A stretch of 64,000 nucleotides of DNA from Oehlia diaphana (taxonomy: Eukaryota; Glomeromycota; Glomeromycetes; Glomerales; Glomeraceae). This document shows, in pieces, positions 44,201-55,606 of the stretch. Numbering within the stretch: the first letter of the stretch is position 1; every line of letters begins with the position of its first letter. The DNA lies in the NCBI GenBank assembly GCA_003833135.1, contig QZLH01000263.1, forward strand, positions 47,348 to 111,347, written 5' to 3'. A program made the position numbers and the translations under genes. The notes under the pieces were generated by a model. The model was not told where the DNA came from, ran no database searches, and saw nothing but the letters and a program-made list of their open reading frames with translations.

Positions 44201-47200
44201 CTATGCATACTAAGACAGGCCTCAATACATGCGACAGCTAAATCATTGAATAAAACTGCACCGCTACCATTATGTTCATCAACCATACCCTGGAATGTAC
44301 GCTCGCTCGAAAATGCATAATTTATTGAACCGATTAAAAGTTCCATAAGTTTTTCACCTACAATTGCATGACGACTTTCTTCATCATCCGGTAAACCAAG
44401 AATTGTTTGAGATGATGTTTTATTATAAAAAGATGTGGCTAAAGCTATAGCTTCAAGGAAATCACCAGATTGCACAAGTGCAACTACACGATCAGCCCAT
44501 GACAAAAGTGTCCCAACATGAAGTTGTCTCACACCCTACGATAATTTTAAAAAATTAGTATTGGAGTTTGAAATTTTATCGATAATTACTGGAATATAAA
44601 TTCAATCAAATATATACCAAGAGAAATACGTTTCCTTTATATACGCGCATACTGTGATAGTAAGCCAAATCAACAGTTGTCCTTGATGTATCTACATGCA
44701 CATTTGAATCGTCCGTGATATCTTTCAAAAGTGAGGAAAACCTATCATGATATACTAATGATCTTTGACGAATATTGCTTTGCTCAAAATCATGTAAAGA
44801 TTTTGGATCAAATACGACAATATCTTCGGTATTTGTCAAAATCAGCAATATCTGTAATAACACGTTTTAGTTACGTAGGAATATAAATCCAATCGAATGA
44901 TCAACATGCGATATGCTGTCTTAATAGATAATTAAATAAAATCAAATAATGATTAAAGTCACCTGAGAGGATAGCCACTGTAGCGCAACTATGCCATTCC
45001 TAGATTTCCAATCACCAACTTTGGTGAATTCTAGCCTAACATCATGTTCAGGGCGTCTTCTTTTTTTTGAAAGTTCGGCAGCAGAGAGTGGCACAGCAGT
45101 TACTTTTAAAATAGTCAAGTGATGCCCCCATGAGAATGCGAGTAGAGGATCAGTATATTCAGTTGGTGAATCTTTTTTTAATCAAAATAAATAAATAAAT
45201 ATCAAAATTTATGTAAAAAAAAAACGACCTAAATAAATTTAGTTGGGTTACCGTCATTTAGCTGAAACTTATCAGCAGGAAACCATGCTAAGCATCCGGC
45301 AATTGATTTTGACGTGGATGAATCCGTCGAAACATTTTTGGGTTTTAAATATTTATATTGGGTTTGAGGTGTTGGTTTAGTACTAACTATAATCATCTAT
45401 TAATAATAGACAAAATATAAACATAAATACATAGATAAATAAACTTAATACAAAAGATTCAATAAAATAAATACCTTATAAGGTGTTAACATTGCTACAA
45501 GCCCAAAACTTTCGGATCCATGAGGCGTTTGACCAAGAGGCAAAGGTGATAAACCAAATACTGTACTCGGTCTTCTCGGTTTAGAAGGTACTGAAGCTTG
45601 AGAAGCAGATGTCTGCGTAGGATAACTTCCAAGAATACGTGTAGTTTCTGTAGCATTAACCAACATGACCTTATACAAGTTATGGTAAAATGCCATACCC
45701 TTTTTGAAAAAAATTATTAAAAATTTAAAAAAAAAAATAAAAATAAACATTATTCATTCAGATTCATAAGGATAAAATATAGTGATCAAAAGAATAACTA
45801 CAACATACATGATCGTCTCCCGACACTATTCCATTTTTTCTCATACCGACAAACCCAACATGTAAAATTGATGAACCACGAATGTGTCCTTCTTTTCTGC
45901 CACCTGCAGCAACAGCCGGGGAAATTGGTGAAATAGAACGCACTGGATTCATTGGTCTTTGCAAATCCCATATTAATATAAATCCTTGTGCATGACCACT
46001 GACAATCTGAGTGTGATCAGAAGAAATAGCAAGTGAGGTAACCGCACCATGCTGTTCAAAAGCTAATAATTGAAAAATACATTAGTCTTTTATTTATTTA
46101 AAAATAATACATTTATTGATAACGAAAACTCTCACTATAATACCATTGACTGTAGTTCCAAGAACGCATTTTAATGTTTGTGAATAATCATATACCATAA
46201 TTAAGCCACGAATAGTACCGACTGCAATAACACCACTAACCTATAATATACACATATATATATTATTGAAATAATAAGTAAAATAAATAAAAAAGAATTT
46301 AGAGAAATGACTCAAGATTTTAATATAAGAAAGTAATACGTACAGCGAGCACCGTAGCCAAGCCTGCATGCTGATTTGAGTATAATTGTTCTGATAATTT
46401 TGCCAGAGGGGACCACCGGAAAGCTTCCCATGGTTCAGGTGGGGCAAGTAATCCTAAGTCCTCAAGACCTAATATTGAAGGAGATGATGAACGTGATAGT
46501 CGAGATGATGCTCTAGATTGCATCGAAGGAATCGACGCAGAAGAAGTAGAGCGTAATCGTGCTAAACTAGGATCAAGAGCTCTTAAAGAACGTGGCGAAA
46601 GTGGAGTTGTTGATGGAGTAGCTGCAGACCTGCGAGATATATCCGATAATGAATCCTATAAGGACCATTTATTAGGCAAGGCCACTTCTTGTATGAACTT
46701 AAAAAGCTTATAATAACTACAAATACCTCAAAACCAGGAATCTCAGATTCAGTATCTATAGTTTCAGAATCTATGCATTCTTCATCACTAGAACCTTCTG
46801 ATTCATTCAAAATTCTATCTAGACTAAGGTGTTGCGCTAAAATCGAATCAAAATAGCTCTTTATTATTTAAAATAAAAATACATATCATTGTAAATAATA
46901 ATATCAAATCATTACCTTTATTTACAAATTCTTCATACAAAGCAGCTTCTTTCATGACCCGTTCCAGCAGATCAGCAACTTTCTTTCTTCGCTGTGCACC
47001 CATAGTTGATGGATCCGCCAATGGTCCACCTTGTAAATGTATTTGAAGATCTTCTTGAAGTTTATATAATTCTGTGAGCGCAGATTTTATTGTACTATCT
47101 TGAGTAATAGGAAGATCCAGTTCTGGTATTCGGAGCTTATTGAAAGAATTTTCAATATCAACCAATGAAGAGACACCGTTCACTATAAAGTAATACAGAC

Positions 47201-47805
47201 TAATGAAATGAATTCAGAATTATCAATTGCTAATAATAGTTTCAACTCTTACCAAGTCGCGATATTGAACCCTCAGCTACTTTTGGCTGTGGTTTAATGT
47301 CATGTATATCGATCGTTGGAGTAGATGGCTCATCATTACTGCTTCATATATTTAGGATTGAATCGGAATTAAATTCATTCGAAAAAAAAAATCAAAAAAA
47401 AAAAATCAGTTAGAATTAAGTGTAATAAAGCGATTTTGTCAAAGAAAAAGAGATCTAAAGTGTCCTTAAAAATCTATGATTTCCTTACCTTCCATCAGTA
47501 TCTTCGTCGTCTTCGCTATTTCCGCTTGTTAGTCCATTATTTTCGTGTAGGAGCTCAAGGGCTCTTTTCATTGCGTCAGTTAAACCCGCAGCTTTCCATG
47601 CTTCCATTCTTTTTTTTAAATTACTTAAATACTTTTCTGCTTGAACATTATCTTCTAGGGCAGCTTCAAGTTCTGGTGGTAATGGCCCTTCTGGAGCACT
47701 ATTTGAAGACAGTGGATGCTTAGAAAAGTCATCGTCAGTGTCTGACTCCAGTATTCGTTTTATTAAATCGTCATATGTTTCGGTTTCTGGTGCTATGGGC
47801 GTCAT
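41275..47805 (-). CDS. VPS8: Vacuolar protein sorting protein Vps8 (CORVET subunit)
   Basis: Twelve exons (first 47489-47805, last 41275-44535) give about 1838 residues, longer than yeast Vps8 but normal for fungi. Vps8 is the Rab5-binding subunit of CORVET, which tethers early endosomes. After an acidic, disordered N-terminus the WD40-like propeller follows (LYSNQHAGLATVLAVSGVIA, GTIRGLIMVYDYSQTLKCVL, AVTSLAISSDHTQIVSGHAQ, GFILIWDLQRP). The central alpha-solenoid begins around GVRQLHVGTLLSWADRVVAL, matching the Vps8 central domain. The C-terminus has a RING-type zinc-binding region: CEVCGVQFWGTDLN, then FRCGHGYHRRCLE and ICTVCQIE. A serine-rich linker with many possible phosphorylation sites lies between acidic segment and propeller (about residues 235-320). 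The start ATG gives MTPIAPETETYDDL. It is head to head with the threonyl-tRNA synthetase gene. Confidence 0.95.
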
Positions 47806-48208
47806 TACTCATGTAAACTTTAGAAACTTAGGATGACCAAATTATATAAATTATTTAACTATCCCTTTTTTTTAAGGTTTTGCGAAGCTATATCGAGCTG
47901 GTAAAATGGTGTATGGTTTATATATTATCGCTAGACAAAACCCGCCCACAAAGTCACATGTCATCGATCACTTTGTAGTCATTACAATATTTATATATTT
48001 ATATATATTAAAGCATTAACTATATTTATTCATACAAGACAATAGCCCTTTTTTTCGTTTATAGTGTGCCCAATATTTATTTTTGTTTATAGTTGTAAAA
48101 AACTCAAATGCATAAAAAACACGTGCAACAAATTATCATATTGTTGAAAAACGCGCTTGTCTTTTCATTAGATTTAGCTACCTGTTAAATTTTAGCGATC
48201 TGAGAAAG
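47806..48208. promoter_or_regulatory. Shared upstream region of VPS8 and threonyl-tRNA synthetase genes
   Basis: 403 bases separate the divergent starts. They include short GC-containing patches (47936-47972) in AT-rich DNA. No named element is recognisable. Confidence 0.5.
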
Positions 48209-50633
48209 ATGCTACGTAGTTTCCAGATCAACTACGCTAATCGGAATTACTTACTTTTCAGAATAATAAATATACGAAAAATGTCTACCGTCAACATTCG
48301 CCAGCGATTGCTAATTTGGGAAGCCGAAAAGAAAAGACAAGAGGATCGTTTAAATATAAAAGCGCAAAATACCATCAATATTACTTTAATGGATGGAACC
48401 ATAAAACAAGGAATCGCAGGTGTTACAACACCATTAGAATGCACAAAAGGTAAGTTGGACTATCTTTATAATAATATTATACCTTAATCTTGAGTTTTTC
48501 TTTAAAAACTTTAGGTATTTCACGTAAGCTCGCCAATAATTCTATAGTGGCACTTATTAATTCTCGTGAACTTTACGATATGAACCGTCCTCTTACCAAT
48601 TCATGTACTTTGCAGCTTCTTCCTTTTGAACTGAATGATTCTACAACCAAGGAAGTGTTTTGGCATTCAACTTCTCATGTATTAGGTTTAGCTCTGGAAA
48701 CAAAATATGGAGATGATATTTTACTATGCGATGGGCCATCACTTAAACAGGGAGGCTTCTTTTATGAACTTCTATTAAAGAAACATAGTGAACAATTGGA
48801 TAATGAACGAGGAGAAATATCAAAAATAAGTCGATTACATGAAGTAATTGCTCAACTTATCAGATCACCGAAAATTAGAAAGGAACCTTTCAATTCAGAA
48901 GAATTGCAAGAAATTTTGAAAATTATGAATGAATGTGTTTCACAAAATTACCCATTCGAACATCTGGTTGTTACGAAAGATATAGCTTATGACATCTTTT
49001 CCAATAATCCGTTTAAGTTATATTACCTCTCAAAAATACCAGAAAATGAGCAAATTACACTTTATAAATGTGGACCATTTATCGACCTTTGTCGTGGACC
49101 TCATATTCCACACACCGGATATATTAAAGCGATAGATTTGTTAAAATGCGCAAATGTTTATTGGACGCCTGACATTGATAATAACAAAACTTCTCCACAA
49201 TCTATTATTCGTATTTATGGAATTTCATTTCCTAATGCTCAAGAACTTAAATCTTGGAAACAAGAACAAGATTTAGCACATAAATTGGATCACCGGACAA
49301 TAGGAAAATCTCAAAAACTCTTTTTAACTCATCCTTTGAGTCCAGGATCTATCTTTATGCTTCCACATGGCACTCGAATATTTCAAAAATTACAAAATTA
49401 TATTCGTGTAAAATATAAAAAATTTGGTTACGAAGAAGTAATGACGCCAATGATATTCAAAAAAGAATTATGGGAAACTTCGGGACATTGGCAAAATTAT
49501 CAAAATGAAATGTTTACAGTACATTACCATAATGATAATAGCGATGTTTATAGATTAAAACCCATGAATTGTCCGGGACATTGTTTGATATTTGATAGTG
49601 CACCAAAATCCTTTCGTGATTTGCCATTAAGATTAGCAGATTTTGGCTCATTACACAGGTATTTTCTTTTTATTACATTCTAATATAATTTAATTATTTT
49701 ATTTAATCATATCTTGCATAACTGATGAATTCCTTTGATATCACAAGATTATATGATGAGGCAGTGTGCTAATAATTTAAAATAAAATACAGAAATGAAA
49801 CATCGGGTTCACTTTCTGGACTCACTAGAGTTCGTCAATTCCACCAAGATGACGCTCATATTTTTTGTAGGGAATCGCAAATCTTTGAAGAAATATCCGC
49901 TACTCTATCATTCATAGACGGTGTTTACAAAGATTTAGGATTTACTAACTATGAAAGCTTTTTATCAACAAGGCCGAACAAAAATTTTATTGGCGAAATC
50001 AAAGAATGGGATTACGCTGAAGATGCACTTAAAAAAGCATTGGATGCGACTGGACGGAAATGGACCATCAATCCAGAAGATGCCGCTTTTTATGGACCTA
50101 AAGTAGATATTATGGTTGAAGATGCTTTTCATCGCATGCATCAAACAGCAACTATTCAGCTTGATTTTCAACTCCCTAAAAGATTTCAACTGAAATATCG
50201 TGATGAAAATGGAACAGATCAAACCCCAATAATTATTCATCGTGCAATTTTGGGGTCAGTTGAGCGTATCATGGCTATATTAACAGAACATACAGGTGGC
50301 AAATGGCCTTTCTGGCTGAGCCCAAGACAGGCAATTATAATTCCAATTGGAGGATTAAAATTCCTTGATTATGCTGAATATATCTGCAATTACTTAAAAT
50401 CAGAAAATTCCCGATGTAGTTATTTTATAGATGTTGATCGATCAACAAATTCATTAAATAAGATGATTAAAACCGCTCAATTATCACAATACAATTTCAT
50501 AATATTAGTTGGAGAAAAAGAAAGAAACACACAAACTATAAACGTTCGACGACGAGATGGAGAAATATTGGGTAACATGACAGTTGACGAGTTGCTAAAT
50601 TATTTTAATGATTTAAACAGCAATCATTTATGA
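48209..50633 (+). CDS. THS1: Threonyl-tRNA synthetase, probably serving cytosol and mitochondria
   Basis: Three exons (48209-48449, 48515-49658, 49793-50633) give about 741 residues. The enzyme charges tRNA-Thr. Domains in order: a TGS domain (INITLMDGTIKQGIAGVTTP), the N2 editing domain with HxxxH as HSTSHVLGLAL and later KCGPFIDLCRGPHIPHTGYI, the class II core with motif 2 (VYRLKPMNCPGHCLIF, whose cysteine binds zinc; then HRNE and TRVRQFHQDDAHIFC), motif 3 (HRAILGSVERIMAI), and the anticodon-binding domain (PRQAIIIPIGG ... VGEKERNTQTINVRRRDG). Two in-frame ATGs are present: 48209 gives a basic, acid-free extension (MLRSFQINYANRNYLLFRII) like an import signal, and 48281 (MSTVNIRQRLL) fits a cytosolic form. 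This suggests dual targeting by alternative starts, as known for several fungal synthetases. Confidence 0.95.
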
Positions 50634-51431
50634 TCGACAAACTTTGAATTTATGTGAAAGTTTTCGGATTTGCGGCATATGAATGTCAGAGCAAGTAAAG
50701 ATAATTTGCATATATTATTTATGAAAATTTTTAATTTTTAATTTTAAATATGTTTGAATTTGAAATTGAATTTGGGCGAAAAGAAATTTTATCAAAAGAA
50801 TGCATATAATTGAAGTTTTTTAGGATATCATTTCATGTTTAACACAGGATTAATGCACGATTATGCCTGCAACAATTTAAAATTTACTGTTATTAATTGC
50901 TACATGAAAAAAATATTGCGTCAATGTGCATATAAAGAAAACGATAAGCAAAAGCTTTTCCGATGAAATTTTAAATAATAATCGAAAGATAACAATAATA
51001 TGCAAAAGTATGTGTTTTTTGCATAACCAATGAAACTTTATGTGATTACTGCGTAAATATCGTTATCCTTAAATATTCCAAACGTAAATATGGTTTCATT
51101 CAATTGATTCAAATTATAATGTCACATGATCGATGGTTTCAGCCAATGTAAGTGGTTTAATTCGATTAATGGTTAATTCTGCACGTCAAATGATTAAACT
51201 TTATTTTGTTTCAGGAATTGAGATTCATAGCATAACAATGATAATTGTTTAAAAATAACGATACAGTAATGAAACAATGGTAATGACAATACACTTCTGC
51301 AACAATTATTATTTTATTTTTTGATTCGATTCTCGTTAAGTCTTAGTTTTAATGCATTTGGTGCATTAATATACGTGTTTACTATTGTTTCAAAGATTTT
51401 TTGTTCGTAAATTTTGATACAATATTTAATT
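50634..51431. other. Convergent spacer after threonyl-tRNA synthetase
   Basis: About 800 bases between two convergent genes hold both 3' ends. I see no gene, tRNA-like box or repeat. The length is more than two 3' ends usually need. Confidence 0.4.
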
Positions 51432-52519
51432 TTAAATATCCTCTTGTTCTTTTTGTCCTTGATATATATCAACATTATCTTTCCAAAATCCCTCTTCCAA
51501 ATTTAATTCATCCCTTGAGACTTTTTGGATTTTCCAACCACGTTTTTTCAATGTATCAAATAACATATTGTCTGATCTCGTAGTTCTTGTTTGATGACAA
51601 AGTAAAAGGGTTGTATATGATGGTGTTGATAATTCTAATATATTAATCATAAAATGAACTATTTAAAAATAATTTGTATATTTGAGATCAATTTCAATTT
51701 TAAGGTCATTAACTTACCATCAATAGAATCAACTAAAGGTACAATTAAATAATCTACCCAAACTACATCGGCAGCTAAAATAAAATCCCACGGACCTTTA
51801 TCGATTAAAAATGGAATATAATCTTTTCTAAAAAATAATTATGAGAATTAAAAATATTTTTTTTTATACAAGTAATACGTAAAAAATATAACTCTTCTAA
51901 CCTATTTTCCCAATCTAATGGTTTAGCTAAAACATTATTATTTTCAAATCCATTTAATTTGATGATTTTTTCAATTTCAGGAATAACAATTGGTGCATCT
52001 GTTATTGTTACCATGCTTGCACCTAAGATGGATGACGTGAGTGATGGTATAGATTTACCTGCTCCCTTGAAAAAAAAAAAATATAATAGTTTTAAAGAGA
52101 AAATTATCAAAAAAAGGTTCAGTATTCAGATTTTTACCAGTTCAATCACTTTTTTCCCCTTAAAATCCAGTTTATTTTCATTACATTGTTTTTCAAGAAA
52201 TTTTGAGAGAATCAAACTCTAAAATAAATAAATAAATAAATAACTTTGAACGAAAAAAACTAAGTGAAAAAAAAAATCTTACAGCATCCCAAACGTTGTT
52301 GGCAGTTTTAACAGCGTGATCATCATTCATAAATAATTCATTATCATCATTATTATCAGGATATAAATAAATTGGTTGATTTTTTATTTTAAAAGATTTC
52401 GACTGATTTGATGGTGAAATTTTAAAATCAAAAGAAGGGAATTTTGGTCCTTCTAAAAGAAATAAAGTCGGCAAAGAATTCAACTCAGAAATACCTGACG
52501 TGTTGTCAGATAACGACAT
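51432..52519 (-). CDS. METTL21-type protein-lysine methyltransferase
   Basis: Five exons (52283-52519, 52138-52218, 51902-52065, 51718-51827, 51432-51658) give about 272 residues. The protein is a seven-beta-strand SAM-dependent methyltransferase of the METTL21/EFM group, which modifies lysines on elongation factors and chaperones. Motif I is KKVIELGAGKSIPSL (an ELGxG variant); earlier TANNVWDASLILSKFLE corresponds to the VWDAA...L element; TDAPIVIPEIEKIIKLN is post-I; LDWEN and WDFILAADVVWVDYLIVPLV supply the D-V-Y-type motif that marks this family (a DVVWVDY form). The C-terminus holds LLLCHQTRT. The substrate cannot be told from sequence; Efm-type elongation-factor methylation is one guess. 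It is the last conserved gene before the lineage-specific block. Confidence 0.85.
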
Positions 52520-52769
52520 TTGTTTTCTGATAAAAGAACGGAAAAGATTAATTCTTTAAATATGATGATCAATCATATGCTGCCGCTACTGCGGCTAATT
52601 GATTTTAAATAAAAGTATATTTATTTTTATTTTTTTAAATATTATAAAAAATAAATTATGCTTGAATTTGAATTATTACAAATTTTCAACTTGCTTTTTT
52701 TTAAAAAAAAATTATACAACGAATATCTACCATTTAAAGTAAGATTCTTCTATTCTCATCTGACATATA

Positions 52770-53886
52770 TCACATATATCGAATAAATTTTCTCATGATT
52801 TGCGAAATTTTCCCCTGTTTCTTTGATTTATTCTTCATTGATCTCTTAATTGATCGCTTCGTTGATCTCTTTGATTTCTTCGTTGGTTTCTTCTCTGATT
52901 GTTTCGTTGATCTCTTCGTTGATTGTTTCGTTGGTTTCTTCTCTGATTGTTTCGTTGGTCTCTTCGTTGAATGCTTCGTTGGTTTCTTCTCTGATTGTTT
53001 CGTTGATTGTTTCGTTGGTCTCTTCGTTGATTTTTTCTTAATATTTTTCTTCTTTGTTTCCTCCTTTGACTCTGGACAGTCACAGATAGTATTAAAGCAT
53101 TCTACAGCTAGTAAATTACAATAACTAATTACTTCGAGGATTTTGTTATAAAATAAATTAATTTTGAAAAAAAAACTTACGTAATATTTCAAATGAATTG
53201 CTTTCTTGTTCTATTTCCTCTAATTTCTCTGATTCGTCAAAATTAAATTCAAATTGTTCAAGTGATAAATCTGTAGATGACAAATCCGTGGCTGGTGATT
53301 TAAAATTCAATATATATTGATATTTGACTGCAAACATGGCAATAATTAAAGAAATAATAATAAAAAAAATATTTTTAAAATTTAATTTAAGCTGTTGATT
53401 TCTGATAGGAATATTTTCTTCGTTGATAATATCATTTTCATTCATAATGTCTTGAATTTCTTCTCCAAAAATATCATCATTTTCGCCAAGAATTTCTTCT
53501 ATTTCTATTTCTTGACCTATTTGAATTAAATTATATCTTATTGTATTATTATTTTCACTTATTGAATAAGATGATAAAAAATCATTTCCTAAATAAAATT
53601 GATCATTCAATTCTTCTGAAATCATAATTGATATCTTTTTCTCAATTTTTTCTTTACCAATTAAAAGATTTAATTCTAATTTAGTTAAAATTTTCACATC
53701 TTGAGTTAAATAAACTGGTTTAAATGATATTTTATTTGTATCAATACCATCATTCTTTAATCGATTTAATGAAATTATTGAATTATTTTTTGAAGGATCT
53801 AATATTACATATTTTTTCTTTTCATTGAAATAATCTTTGCTAACGTATTCATATTGAACTTTATATTTTTTTTGTTTAATCTGCAT
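52770..53886 (-). CDS. Membrane protein, retropepsin-like domain with lysine-rich repeat tail (paralog A)
   Basis: Two exons (53181-53886, 52770-53107) give about 347 residues. It is not a named family. The N-terminal 110 residues include KKYVILDPSKNNSIISLNRL, LTKLELNLLIGKEKI and DQFYLGNDFLSSYSI, near-identical in layout to paralog D and resembling the strand order of a retropepsin fold, with DPS in place of the catalytic DTG. An acidic linker (EIEEILGENDDIFGEEIQDI) and one transmembrane helix (IFFIIISLIIAMFAVKYQYI) follow. The intron falls in phase 1, as in the other three paralogs. The second exon is different: VECFNTICDCPES, then a strongly basic tail of repeats such as KRPTKQSEKKPTKQST. 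The topology, acidic on one side of the membrane and lysine-rich on the other, is unusual. Function unknown; the domain similarity is inference. Confidence 0.75.
52820..53045. repeat. In-gene tandem repeat coding for Lys/Thr/Ser-rich tail
   Basis: On the plus strand the words TTCGTTGGTTTCTTCTCTGA and TTGTTTCGTTGATCTCTTCG recur with small changes at a spacing of 12 to 60 bases. Translated on the minus strand they give repeated KKPTKQSTKR-type units. Because of the repeat, all three minus frames and two plus frames are open across it, so long antisense frames here are artefacts. Confidence 0.8.
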
Positions 53887-54216
53887 TGTATTAAATTTTT
53901 TTTTATAAATTCAATAAGGAATGATTAAGACGAAAACATATATATTATTTAGGCCATTCAGTGAATTAGAAATATGTAATTTAAGAACGCGAAACTTGTT
54001 AGGAACAATTAGAAAAAAAGAGAAAGAGACAAACGCGTAACAAATTGTCACACTTATATGGGGTACAGTGTTGACGTACATATTTACGTACGAACTTTAT
54101 CACGTGCAGGTGCATAAACTAAGCAATCATGGATGTGACTGAATAACTCCGCCCAAAAATTTTGGACAGAAATAAGAAATCTTTTATTAAAAAAAAACAG
54201 AATATTGATATACATA
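53887..54216. other. Spacer between paralogs A and B
   Basis: 330 bases upstream of paralog A, likely its promoter, with a less AT-rich stretch at 54040-54130 (including CACGTGCAGGTGCA). No other feature is seen. Confidence 0.4.
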
Positions 54217-55296
54217 TTATTGATTTACTCTTGATTTAAAGTTTTTATGATTTTCTTTTATCATATTTAATAATTCTTTAACTTGACTGATCTCATATTC
54301 GTTCCATTTGAGTTGGTTTATAGGTTCTACGCCAGCTACAAGTTTACGCAGTAATTTTTTGTGTTTTCCCAGATTTTCTTTAAATTTTAATAAAATACTC
54401 TTAACCCTATTTAAATCATTATCTAAATATGTTAAGAAAGATTCGATTTCTGTGGCTATTTTATTATCAACTTTTAAAGCATTCACTTTTGTAGTATCAG
54501 TTACCGAATCAATGAGATCACGAATTATTTTCGAATAACTTGGGTTATTAATATTTTCAATAAATCTTTGTACTTCATCTATTGCCTTAATGACTTGTTT
54601 ATGAGTACTACTACGAAATGATTCTGCCGTTAATGTAGCTTCGTAAGCTTCTTCTACGGAAGAAACAAAATTGTCTAAAGCTTCTATTGATCCCTTAACA
54701 GAATTTTGAAGATTGGGATCCAATCTGCGGGTAATGGTTGACATAAATGAATCATTTGAAACGTAATTCAAGGTGTTATTAATAAATTGCTCAAAATTCC
54801 AAATAAACCAAGCTCCGTCACTATACATTTTTGTATAAGAAGATTTCGCAATTTCCAATTTCGAGCTAAAATCATTAAGATTCATTACTAATTCAGGTCC
54901 AGTACCATTAAATGCTACACTCTGTTCAATTCTAAGAGCTAAACTAGTACAATTTACAATATTTTGGTTTATTTCTTCGTTTGCTTTTATTTGTAAAAAA
55001 AAAAAAAGAAAATTGTAAGTAAACTATAGAATAATCTCACTAAATAAATTATTACAAAACTTACATGGTAATTTAAATATATCGAAAGCATAACCAAATT
55101 TCTCAGCATATTTAATAAATTCTTCAAAAGTGAATACAATTGTCTCAGATGTTTGTGAAAATTGATACGTAACTGCCAAAATGACAAAAATTAAAGAAAT
55201 AGCATAATAATGCCGTCGATTAAAGTTATAACCATTTCTTCTTTCGTTGTTATTTTCTTGAATACCGCCATCTCGGGGAATATTGTCTTGGTGCAT
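54217..55296 (-). CDS. Membrane protein with helical C-terminal domain (paralog B)
   Basis: Two exons (55065-55296, 54217-54983) give about 332 residues. It has no recognised family. A short polar N-terminus is followed by one transmembrane helix (HYYAISLIFVILAVTYQF), then FTFEEFIKYAEKFGYAFDIF with the phase-1 intron after KLP. The second exon encodes a long helical domain shared with paralogs C and D: YTKMYSDGAWFIWNFEQFIN, SSVEEAYEATLTAESFRSST, HKQVIKA, LKFKENLGKHKKLLRKLVAG, and LNMIKENHKNFKS at the end. It lacks the retropepsin-like part found in A and D. The aromatic SDGxWFxW segment could be membrane-associated. Short promoter spacings and the same orientation suggest recent tandem duplication. 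Confidence 0.72.
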
Positions 55297-55606
55297 TATA
55301 TTTTATTTCTTTTGATTTGAAATAATTTATTCAGAAGGCCAGTAGAAGGCCTTATTTAACCATTGCCGATCATTTTGTTCACCTGACTGTAGGATCGTCA
55401 AATGTTTGACGCGAAAATATGGTCTTTCACAATTGTGTTATTGTATTCTGTTCTTGTTATATAATAAAAAATAAACTCCATTGTATGAATTTCACCTAGC
55501 CCAAAAATAAATTAATTATATAATTCGGGCAGAAATTTTAAGAAAATAACTGAAAAGCAGCATCCTGATGTTGGACACTATTCAGAATATTTATTGGTCC
55601 ACTTTA
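55297..55606. other. Spacer between paralogs B and C
   Basis: 310 bases, presumably the promoter of paralog B and 3' end of paralog C. No feature is recognised. Confidence 0.4.

Noticed and set aside
52795..53124. Plus-strand frames rich in Phe, Val and Ser opposite paralog A
   Set aside because: They mirror the Lys-rich tandem repeat; no start context, no family and no splice logic of their own.
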